A stretch of 14,231 bases of DNA from Amoebophrya sp. AT5.2 (taxonomy: Eukaryota; Sar; Dinophyceae; Syndiniales; Amoebophryaceae): assembly GCA_005223375.1 (NCBI GenBank), contig RXOD01005413.1, forward strand, positions 1-14,231, written 5' to 3'. The translations under genes were made by a program, and so were the position numbers. Positions 1-8,422 of this stretch are shown piece after piece. The notes under the pieces were generated by a model, which saw only the letters and a program-made list of their open reading frames with translations, was not told where the DNA came from and did no database searches. Positions within the stretch are counted from its first letter, which is position 1. Each line of letters starts with the position of its first letter.

Positions 1-84
1 CGGGGGAAAGCGTCCGGCACCGGGAGCGAGTGACGTCTGGTTTTTCAAAGATGTTTTAAAAGATGCATTGTTTTGACCTGTAAG

Positions 85-2727
85 GAGAACGTGTCGGCCC
101 TGCTCTGCAACGTCGCGGATGCCGCCGAGCTGACGCGGAATGTGCACCCGGATCCGAAGTGGCACGACGGCGCAAACGAAGCCGTGAACGAAATTTCGCA
201 GTACATGAGCGTCGTCAATCTGGACGAGAGCGTGTTCGAAATGCTAAGGAGGCACGACGAGGCAGACGCCGCAGGCGAAGGTGGGCATGGAGGTCGTCTT
301 CCCGCCGCCGAGAGGGGAAAGGCATCGCTCAAGACCGTCGAGGAGAAGAAGATCTTTAAGCACATGCTGGATTCTATGGCCAACGAAGGGGTCGGGATGG
401 AGGAAAAGCAGCAGTGCTTGGAACTGCAGCAGTACGAGCAGGAACTAGCGTTCCAGCTGGCGGGCGCAGCGGCAGGAGGCGAAGATATAGAAGACGAGCA
501 GCAGGCCCCCGTTAAAGGTTCTTCTGGCCATGGTGGCGAAAGCGAAGTCTCTGGATCGCGAAGGACGAGTGACGACGTGTGGCTCCCCGTCACGGAGGAC
601 ATCAAGCCCTTTTTGCAGTACCTGCCCCAGCGGCGTGCCCCCGGCGCCTCGCTCTACGAGCGGGCCCGCGGCACAGCAGCAGGCTCGACAAAGGCATTCG
701 AGGTGAACGTGGCCGGGAAAAACCAGCCGTCCTACATCGCCGACGCCCTGCTGAAGCACTGCCAAAATCCGGCGGCTCGTAAGAAGATCTTCGAGCTGCA
801 AAGCCGGGAATCCCCGAGCATGGAACAGGCTCTGGTGGAGCTGCTGAATTGCCGGACCGCCTTGGCGCAGCTCCGCAAGTACGAAAACTGGAACGACTAC
901 GCGCAACGAGACTCGGTGTTGGCCACAGCGGTGTCGACGGTAAATGGGGGAACTGGGGGAACGAGTTTAAGTACAGAAGCCCCGTTACAACTATCGTCGC
1001 AAGAGAAAGTGCTCTCCTTCCTTGAGAAGGCGTGGAGGGCTCTGCTGCCTGGGTTGCTGAAAGAGCTGGAAATCCTTGCAAGAATGAAGAGTAGCGACGA
1101 GGAAAAGAAAAACAAGAACATCAGCATCACTACTCTCAACGCCTGGGATGTTCCGTACTACTCGGAACGAACCCGGCACGCCCAAGAGGCGTTTCTGACT
1201 TTCGATTCGCTGATCAACGGGATGAATTTGATTCTCAACGAGTTTTTGGGCCTCAAATTTTCTGAGGTCGCCCCGGAGCAGGGCGAGGTGTGGCATCCTT
1301 CGGTCCGCAAGTTCACCTTGGAGGTTCTGGAGCGGGCTAAAAAGGAGAAAGGAAGCGAGGAAGAGCCGCTGCTCGGAATCTTGTACCTGGACGCGATGCC
1401 GCGAGAGGGAAAGCGGGTACAATCAGCACAGTTCACGTTGCAGGGCTCGCGCCTCGTCGACGATGATGCTGCGGATTCGCTGGTAGGTCCGGCGTTGGGA
1501 GGTATCTATGAATGTAAATGTATTGAAGATGACGTAGACCACCACGAGGTGGAGCGTTCCCGTTCGTGTCGGTTCTATCGCAGCTTTTTGTTTTTATTGT
1601 GCCGTGTTTCTGTTATAAACATTTGCGCTCCTTGTCCTTGTTGTTCGTTCTGATTGATGCTCTACTCGGTTTTAGTTTTTCATTTTCCAACGAGCGCGAG
1701 CTGTTATGGGGGCTGCCGCCGACAAGAACTACAACGCAACCAATGAATGTCGATAAACGGACCTCTATCTCGCTCAGGTCGCGTGGTTCCGCGTACCGCG
1801 CTCGTCTGCAGCATTCCGCCGCACAACATAACGCCGTTGGCGGCCACCACCTTCATGCACGAGGTTGGGCATTGTGTGCATTCCTTGCTCTCCAGGACGG
1901 AGTTTCAGTCGCTGTCCGGGACCCGTGGCGCCGTCGACTTTGTCGAGTTCCCGAGTCATCTTTTCGAGTACTTCGTGATGGATCCGGAAGTGCTTGCCAG
2001 ATACAGCAGCGACGCTTCCAGTTCGAGTTCCAAGACGAGGAAAATCGACGCCTTCCGCAAGCATCGCCACGAGTTCGCGCACTTGGAGGCGTGTCAGCAG
2101 CTTCTCTTCGCGTTGGTCGATCAGCAGTTCTATGCGTCGCTTCCCTCATCTTCAGAGGCAACTACATCAGAAGGGAACGGCGCCGCCGGAGGCGTAATTT
2201 CAGTGGAAGACATGAGGCGGTCGGTGCAGCAGGGGGTGCTGGAACGACTGCCCGACCTGTCGAAGGAAGTGCGGTATGTGACGAACGTGGGAGAAGTAGC
2301 GAATGGTATTGGCGATGGAGAGCTCCAGCTGGTTGATTCCGAATCGGACATCAGCGCGATGTGTGGTCGTGGACCACCCGGCACCGAGGAAAGCAGTACC
2401 CTGCGCGACATCCTCACGCCTATGGCTCTGTCCCGATTTGAGCACCTCATCCATTATGGCGGTAGCTACTACTGCTACCTGCTCAACAAAGTACTCTCCG
2501 CGCACGTGTGGCGGGCGGCGGGCTTCTGCGAGCTCCAGAACGGAGAGAGGCTGCGAAAATTTATGGAGCACGGCAGCGTGCACGCGCACATCGGGAGCAT
2601 TCTGGATCTGGTCAAAAACAATAACAAGACCAAGAACACCCAGGGGGGCACCGGCGGCACCCCGTCATCTCAAGCATTCGACATAGATCTCTTCCTCAAA
2701 TCCTATGTGAGCGAGCTGGCTTCGTGA
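85..2727 (+). CDS. MIPEP: Mitochondrial intermediate peptidase (M3 metallopeptidase), 5'-partial
   Basis: Two exons are visible: about 85-1501 and 1778-2727 (stop TGA 2725-2727), joined in phase 1 so that a glycine codon is split. The enzyme removes an octapeptide from some imported proteins in the mitochondrial matrix after the main processing peptidase has cut. The second exon carries the zinc site HEVGH (1858-1872), with the third ligand Glu at 1945-1947. The spacing H-E-V-G-H-x2-H-x12-G-x5-D-x2-E-x-P-S-x3-E fits the MIP signature exactly, except that Met replaces the usual Phe before HE; this favours MIP over thimet oligopeptidase or OpdA. The N-terminal helical part (VSALLCNVADAAEL, then HPDPKW) also aligns with MIP. 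The frame is open from 34 but has no ATG before 205, so the start and targeting peptide lie in upstream exon(s); an acceptor ending at 84 (CTGTAAG) is likely. At about 788 visible residues it is longer than usual (about 700), owing to Gly/Ser/Glu-rich insertions near 265-320, 460-560, 2140-2210 and 2615-2680. Confidence 0.9.
1502..1777 (+). other. Spliceosomal intron in the MIP gene (276 nt, phase 1)
   Basis: The donor is GGGAG|GTATCTATG and the acceptor CTCTATCTCGCTCAG|GTC, with a pyrimidine-rich tract before it. Removing it restores the family reading: FTLQGSR, then LVGPALG, then RVVPRTALVCSIPPHN leading into the HEVGH motif. Exon 1 ends with the first base of a glycine codon and exon 2 starts with GT. 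Reading through instead gives a stop after an unrelated Cys/Phe-rich tail. A small perfect hairpin (CCACC, ACGA, GGTGG) lies at 1539-1552 inside the intron. Confidence 0.85.
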
Positions 2728-3570
2728 TGCGCATCTGCCAGTGCCACTGCCGCGTCAAATAAACAAATGTCATTCCGACCACCGACCTCCACAAAGGATA
2801 ATGACGAGCAAGTTGTACCTGTCTTGTTATACAACTCGTCTGGTCCTCCAGGTCCTGGTGCCGGCGTACTTCCCTTCGCAATGTTGAGTACCTTCACTTC
2901 ATTGTATTTATGCACGGCACCGCCTTCCTTGGCTCCAACCATTTTTACCATGAACCACAACGCCCGGTCGTGGTTCATCTTTCGGAAATCAGGACCACGA
3001 CCACGTGCACGTCTATCAGCACAAATAAAGTAGTCGTGGCGGGCCTCCCTCACCGTCTACGCCGAGGCCAACACCAATCCTCACTTCGCGTCCTCTTCAT
3101 TCTCGGTTCATCTACTTTTTACTTGTTCGACACACATGCTTGCTATTGCTTCTTCCTTCCTTGTCGTTCTCGTGTGGATATGGCTGAGAAGAGTCTTAGT
3201 CTATTTCTTTGTTTATGTTTTCGTCGTCGTAAAAATGAAAATCAATGACGGAATGACGTTATGACTCGGGCTCGTCACCAGGAGCGCATCGGAATTGTAT
3301 TGCGGGGGGCATGGAGTATGCGCATGGCGATCGGGCGGCAAGTGTGGGCCGATTAGAATCATCGAATCGTTGGGGCCACCAGGGCGTCGAAGTGGGAAAT
3401 TTACTTATTTCGAAAAAAATCACATAAAAAGTATACAAATTGAGTGCCCTGCGCGTAGGTACTCTCAACTCAGGTGATAAAGCCTAGTTGTAACTACAAC
3501 GTATAAAGTCACGACTCAGCAAAAAGAAACCTGAACCACCGGCGTGCCGTGTCCGGCGTCTTCAGCAACA
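2728..3570. other. Spacer between MIP and the glycosyltransferase fusion gene
   Basis: No well-supported gene was found in these 843 bases. It holds the candidate AATAAA at 2758-2763, a 7-bp inverted repeat with a 12-nt loop (AGTTGTA 2811-2817, TACAACT 2830-2836), and a minus-strand open frame from 3053 to 2703 that is discussed under findings. The last part, 3551-3570, is GTCCGGCGTCTTCAGCAACA directly before an ATG, so an AG at 3563-3564 follows a short pyrimidine tract. This could be a cis- or trans-splice acceptor for the downstream mRNA, but nothing confirms it. Confidence 0.4.
2758..2763 (+). terminator. Candidate poly(A) signal AATAAA after the MIP gene
   Basis: AATAAA lies 30 nt past the MIP stop codon, within TCAAATAAACAAATG. 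The position suits a short 3' UTR. The hexamer is common by chance in A/T-rich spacer and many alveolates do not depend on it, so this is only a candidate. Confidence 0.3.
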
Positions 3571-6500
3571 ATGCGCAGTGGGAGCGGGAACATTTCCCTC
3601 TCGCGGGCTCATGGTCGCGACTACGCGGGACCGGGCGCCGGTGCATGCACCGCGATAGTGCACGTGCTCGCGTACTCGGCGCTCGCACTCAGCAGCAAAT
3701 TCGTGCTTGACGACTTGCGGTTTCCCTACCCGCTTTTTCTTGCGGCCGTCGGGAGTTTGGGCGCCCCGTGGCTCTGCCTCGTGTCCGGAGAAACGGCGGA
3801 TGTGGAGCTGCAGGACGCCCGCATCACCGGAACGAAGCTCAACAGCGTCAGCGGAATCCTTCTCGACGGCACTGTCAGCGCACTTGTGAGTGGTCTGGCA
3901 ACGACGGGCTTGCTCTTCCTGGACCCGATTTCTTGGGGCGTGGTGATGGCAAACCTTCCCGTTTTCCATATTGCCATGACGATCGGCACGAGAAACGCAA
4001 AGAGGATTCTTCTGGTGTGTCGGGCAGGTCGGGGGGCACGGGAAAATGCACCTGGGGATGATCGCGCGGTCGTGGAAGGAGCAGCAGCTGGCGTGTTGGA
4101 TCACCTCGCCGAGAAGGATCGAACGCGGGATGCAAAAATAAAAAATGGTCGAGGGGGTGCTCGTGGTCCTGCTGCAACTTCCTACGGCACAACACAACTA
4201 GGCTTTCAGCCAGACCCAGGACCAGGAGGAACACGAAGCGGGACAAGCGCGTCTGCGAGTGCAACAGACCACCAGCGCAACTCCAACGTCACTAGCACCG
4301 TGGTGATCATCGAACGAGAGCACAGCAATGGCGCCAAGTGGGCCCGTCTTACTGAGCCTGTGCAGGTTTTCTGCATCATCATCGGCTCTGTCGGATCGGT
4401 GTCATCGTGCGCATACGGATCGTACGATTTCGTGGCGTCTTCAAGGACGGCTTCCGCTCTCGATCTTCCAGCCCGCGGCGTGCCGCTCGCTGCGTTTGGA
4501 ATACTGTTTTGCGTGCCGGCGCTCCTTGTCGCGAGTCTACGAGACGTGCTGCAGATGCAGGAGGCTGAACACGAGGAGCGCGTGGAACTAGAGCGGCCAA
4601 GAAGTGCAATTAGTGCAGGAGCGCTCGTCCTCGGTGCCGGCGCTACGGGTGCGGTCAGGAAAAGTGCGGCAGCAGCAGCGTTCAGCAACGACAAAGGCGA
4701 GGTGGATAGCGAACAGGAGGACGTTGACGACAACAGCGACGCCGCCAATAACGGAGGTTTATCCGGCGCCGGCCTCATCGCAACCTGCACCGATGCGGCA
4801 AGACAGCAAATTCTCTTCCGCTCTGAGTTTTGCTCTATGTGCGTGCAAAGCATCTGCCTCATTGCATGCGCGGCCGACCTCGAAGGAGTCGAAGCGGGGC
4901 ACGCCCTCCTAACGTTCACTACGACTTCTACTGCACGAACAGCGATCATCGAGCCAGGATCTCTCCTGCCGACGATCGCTCTATGCGCGCTGCTCACTGG
5001 CGTGGTCCGTCTCCTCAGTGACGAGTTGCGGCGTTGGTCAGACGGCGATAAGGGTGGTAACCCTAGCCTCATGCCACTACCGTGGTTGGGCTACTGCAGC
5101 GTGGTCGTGATTATGGCCGCGCGCCTGGTTTGCTTCGGCGGAGTGCGTGGTCGTGCGCAACGAATTGCGGGGCCGGTGGTGCTCTCGGAGACGCAGATGG
5201 CATTCACATTCTGCATGCTGGCTGCGGCGCTGTGGCTGTTCCTCACCAAGCGGCAAGATGACGCATATCGGAATCTTCGTGGAGATGGGCGCGATCGTGA
5301 CAGAAATGCAACTGCTTCTCTCGGTGCTCATGAGGGGCCAACTACTTCTGCTACGGCTAGGGGTCCTAGTTCTACTGAGGAGCGTGAGGACGCATCACCA
5401 TCAACGGAGGTAGAAATCAGCCGCGCAACAAGATCGAGCCGGCGTAGCGCGCGCAGGGCTATCCTCCTCACCGGTTCCGTCCTGCTCTCCGTTGTTGCGT
5501 TAGTTTTTCTCCGTCACGAGCACCGCGCCGGTGAGATCGACGTGAGTACACACGGCAGCCGCCTCGGCCGCGGCCACACAGAAAAACAGGACAAGATACC
5601 CGACCCCACGAAGGCAGCTGCACATCAAGTTGTTCGAGTTCCACCACTTCAACCACCTTCATCAACATCTTCTACGTCAGATGAAGAGCCCGCTCCCGCA
5701 GTGGCTGGCTCAGGCCCCTCGCGCTCACGCAGAGGAAATCGTTCGCTGGACGAGCAGCGGACGCACCACCGATTTCGACTTCGAGGGACGAAACTATTTT
5801 CGGATGAACTCGACGCACCAGATGAAAGGTGGAGCACCGGAGCTGTGGGTCCGCCCGTTAAAGAGAACACAAAGAAGAAGCCAAAAGCCATGAAGGGTAG
5901 GCGTAGGGCGGAGGATGTCGATGTCCACACCCCCACGGCAAACGAGCTGCAATCCGTGGCGGATCTGTGCCCGAACGAACAAACGACGCTGCAGCGAGAC
6001 ATTTCGGAGCGCATCGTGCCGGAGGAGAACGTGTTTCTGGTTGCGCCAAGTTGTCCGATCGAGTACATCAAGGGTTACAGATCTACTCTCTTTCCAAACA
6101 CGCCACGGGTGACCTGTTTCGACCACGCAGCGGCGGATAAATCCATTGACCTCATCAGCGACTTCCTCGAAAACCAAGACGCCGTCACATTTTTCGACAA
6201 CGCCAGCGATGATAGCAACGCAATGAGAACAAGCATCACGACGACGCTACGCAACGCGTACAGGAATCTCAACCCGCGTGCCTTCCGTGCTGATCTATGG
6301 CGGGTCGCGATTCTGTACTACTGCGGTGGGTTATACATGGACGCCAAATTTGGCATCCCTCACACTGGGCAATCAAAACAGGAGCTCGCCGCTGCGGGCG
6401 GCGTCTTCGCTACTTTTCTGCGGCGAAACAGAAAAGCCCTCGTCAAGGGTGAGGCAACGAGCATCCGCGAGTCGGAAGGGAATGAGAAAGGGAATGGCAC

Positions 6501-7392
6501 CCACGGTCCACCTCGTCCAGAGTCCGGCGTTGAATACCGATTCGCCTCCGGCGAGGTTGGACTGTGCCTCGGGCGGTGGAGCCGCGATGCAGTCCCGGAT
6601 CAATGGCGCTTTCAGAACAACGTGCTTGCGAGCTACCCGCGCAACCCCACGCTCCTGTACATCTTGCGTGAGCAGATGGAAAACGTGGCGCGCGAGGACT
6701 ACAGAAAGGGTGTTCTCGGGATAACCGGCCCGGACGCATTCGTTGCAGCACTTCAGCGCCATGAGTGCCACCGCAGAACGATCGTGCCGCGCTGTATGTG
6801 GCTCTCGCCAGAGTTCGGAATGTCTGATATTTTCAGCGTTCATGGCGAGAAGGCACGCGAAGAGCTGCGCTGCTTCACTTCAAGGGATGAAAACGCAGGG
6901 ACTGGCAGCGAACCATGCCACGACGGAGATACCGCTTATGTCATGCTGTCGCAGCAGCTGCAAACGGACTACGTACAACAGCAACAGAAGTCGTCCGAGG
7001 AAGAGCTGCTGTGCTCGCATGCGCGTTTGCTGCAGGACTTGCCCTCTCGTGCCGGAGGAGGCGAGCATCCGCGGCCGAAAGGGGGCAGGATGGATGTCGA
7101 TGAATCTGGGAGCACCATTTCTCTAAAGAATCGCCTTACGCGGGCCCTCGACAATGGAATCCGAAGCAGTCCGGACAAGATGCTCGGCTCCCTGCTAGTT
7201 GGGCAGACGGAGAAGTGGCATGAATCCATGCACCATGGGGGAACGGCGAATTCCCAGGGTGGTGGAGAGCTGTGCGAGCCATACTACGCCAGCCTGTTCG
7301 GCAGAAAAAAGGTTTATTGCAGCAACCTGATCGGAGGGGAACATGGGGAAGAGGATGACTGCAACGTGGCTTGCAAAGACAACCACAACTAG
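3571..7392 (+). CDS. Transporter-like (DMT/TPT) membrane protein fused to a GT32-like glycosyltransferase
   Basis: This is a single open frame of 1273 residues with no intron needed. The ATG at 3571 is the first in frame (context CAACAATGC); a GTG at 3544 is also in frame but unlikely. About ten hydrophobic segments occur near residues 26-46, 52-72, 95-117, 120-140, 263-283, 303-323, 419-437, 465-483, 503-523 and 541-559. The first four resemble the triose-phosphate/nucleotide-sugar transporter family (SSKFVLDDLRFPYPLFL, then LDPISWGVVMANLPVF). An eleventh helix (629-648), preceded by RSSRRSARR, leads into a disordered basic/Pro/Ser stem. Residues from about 810 form a GT32-like domain: AFRADLWRVAILYYCGGLYM at 904-923, then DAKFG, then QWRFQNNVLASYPRNP near 1011, then GITGPDAF near 1050. 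A Cys-containing tail ends the protein. A role in moving a sugar donor and transferring it in the Golgi is inference. The glycosyltransferase call is firm. The transporter call is moderate and rests mainly on the first 140 residues; long Gly/Asp/Ser loops separate the helices. Confidence 0.82.
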   Translation: MRSGSGNISLSRAHGRDYAGPGAGACTAIVHVLAYSALALSSKFVLDDLRFPYPLFLAAVGSLGAPWLCLVSGETADVELQDARITGTKLNSVSGILLDGTVSALVSGLATTGLLFLDPISWGVVMANLPVFHIAMTIGTRNAKRILLVCRAGRGARENAPGDDRAVVEGAAAGVLDHLAEKDRTRDAKIKNGRGGARGPAATSYGTTQLGFQPDPGPGGTRSGTSASASATDHQRNSNVTSTVVIIEREHSNGAKWARLTEPVQVFCIIIGSVGSVSSCAYGSYDFVASSRTASALDLPARGVPLAAFGILFCVPALLVASLRDVLQMQEAEHEERVELERPRSAISAGALVLGAGATGAVRKSAAAAAFSNDKGEVDSEQEDVDDNSDAANNGGLSGAGLIATCTDAARQQILFRSEFCSMCVQSICLIACAADLEGVEAGHALLTFTTTSTARTAIIEPGSLLPTIALCALLTGVVRLLSDELRRWSDGDKGGNPSLMPLPWLGYCSVVVIMAARLVCFGGVRGRAQRIAGPVVLSETQMAFTFCMLAAALWLFLTKRQDDAYRNLRGDGRDRDRNATASLGAHEGPTTSATARGPSSTEEREDASPSTEVEISRATRSSRRSARRAILLTGSVLLSVVALVFLRHEHRAGEIDVSTHGSRLGRGHTEKQDKIPDPTKAAAHQVVRVPPLQPPSSTSSTSDEEPAPAVAGSGPSRSRRGNRSLDEQRTHHRFRLRGTKLFSDELDAPDERWSTGAVGPPVKENTKKKPKAMKGRRRAEDVDVHTPTANELQSVADLCPNEQTTLQRDISERIVPEENVFLVAPSCPIEYIKGYRSTLFPNTPRVTCFDHAAADKSIDLISDFLENQDAVTFFDNASDDSNAMRTSITTTLRNAYRNLNPRAFRADLWRVAILYYCGGLYMDAKFGIPHTGQSKQELAAAGGVFATFLRRNRKALVKGEATSIRESEGNEKGNGTHGPPRPESGVEYRFASGEVGLCLGRWSRDAVPDQWRFQNNVLASYPRNPTLLYILREQMENVAREDYRKGVLGITGPDAFVAALQRHECHRRTIVPRCMWLSPEFGMSDIFSVHGEKAREELRCFTSRDENAGTGSEPCHDGDTAYVMLSQQLQTDYVQQQQKSSEEELLCSHARLLQDLPSRAGGGEHPRPKGGRMDVDESGSTISLKNRLTRALDNGIRSSPDKMLGSLLVGQTEKWHESMHHGGTANSQGGGELCEPYYASLFGRKKVYCSNLIGGEHGEEDDCNVACKDNHN

Positions 7393-8422
7393 CAGCTGGT
7401 GGCGGAAGTATTGATAAGAGATGGCACTGTTGCAACGGCGGGACGACTTCTACGAGCAAGTAGGGAGCGGGGGCTGAAGCTGAACAGAGGGGGTGTACTG
7501 GTGCAGCTTGCTCCTATTTTATCAATCTGTACGTGTACGTAGGATTAGGAATATCAATCTTCATGATCGTCCTGCTCTTCATGTGTCATGTCGATGTCCA
7601 GTAAAAGTGCGAATGTTGTTCTTGTTCCAGTTTTTCCCTGGCCAGTCTGTGGTCTGCTCTCTGTGATGATGAAGCGCATCTGCTGGAGGTGCAGTTGCAG
7701 TATCATTGATTTCTTCGTAATTCTGAGCTTCGTGCGCGTTTTCCTTTTCGTGAAGGTAGCGAGTCATGATGTGTGTACTAACTCAAAAAATAAGTGAAGT
7801 CAGTGTAAGTATCTCAATCTCAATCTATGAACTACTTGCTTCTGATTCTGTTACATGTCAATATATTTATCGGTTTTTTTCAGGCCGTTCCGCTCCCATT
7901 GTGCACCCTGAGCGACTCCTGGGACTGAGCGGAGCCTACGCTGGATTTGGCATGTCTTTCTATACTGCAGCACTGTCCGTGTCTTTGTTTTTTCTTTTCC
8001 CCATACTTTTACAGAAAGAACTACATTATATCTCCCCGAACCAATCTTCCCGCCGCAGTTCCTAGGAATTAAACGGAACCCGTTTTCTTTGAGTTTCCCT
8101 CATCCGAGACCGAGAGGCGAAGTAGTACTACATTGCTTGCTTTCAATTTCATTGTTGTCAGATCATGAAATCGTAAGCCCAACCGCAACACCGAAGCAAG
8201 TAGATTTTTTGAAGCCGCTGCAAAGACCGCACCCGGCGAGTCAGTGTAAACAAAGAACGCAAAGACGAGTGCATAGCATACTCGACTGAGTTCGAGCATA
8301 AGCGCCTCGCGCGAAAACAACTTTGTTAAGTACTTTTTAAATGGTGAAGCAAGTCTTTACCTAATTGTAGTAGTGCTCTTAGAACAGGAACATCAGATTC
8401 AGATCCTAGCCGAGTAGAAAAA
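7393..8422. other. Spacer between the fusion gene and arginase
   Basis: No convincing coding sequence was found in these 1030 bases, which are T-rich. Visible items are a canonical candidate intron at 7805-7883, a second strong pyrimidine tract ending TTTTACAG at about 8013, a 6-bp hairpin AAACGG-AAC-CCGTTT at 8071-8085, and an imperfect inverted repeat around ACTCGACTGAGTTCGAG near 8280-8298. Short open frames on both strands (for example 7766-8065 plus and 8320-8069 minus) show no recognisable motif. Part of the region is presumably 3' UTR of the upstream gene and 5' UTR or promoter of arginase. Confidence 0.4.
7805..7883 (+). other. Candidate orphan spliceosomal intron (79 nt)
   Basis: The donor GTAAGTATCT matches the consensus closely, and the acceptor is a long T tract ending CGGTTTTTTTCAG. 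No flanking coding exons can be assigned: joining the two sides in the frame of the ATG at 7766 stops after about 27 residues. It could be a 5' UTR intron of the arginase mRNA, part of a non-coding transcript, or chance. Confidence 0.35.

Noticed and set aside
1..84. Short open stretch in the second frame (ASDVWFFKDVLKDALF) as an upstream MIP exon
   Set aside because: It meets a stop (TGA) at 74-76 before any usable donor and cannot be joined in phase to the MIP frame within the window.
4206..5072. 288-codon minus-strand open frame opposite the fusion gene
   Set aside because: Same shadow effect. The composition (Arg/Ser/Pro/Ala-rich) lacks any domain, and the plus strand has membrane helices and a conserved transferase downstream in the same frame.
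7766..8065. 99-codon plus-strand open frame crossing the candidate intron at 7805-7883
   Set aside because: It runs through a T-rich acceptor-like tract, giving Ser/Leu/Phe-rich peptide with no motif. The spliced version stops almost at once.
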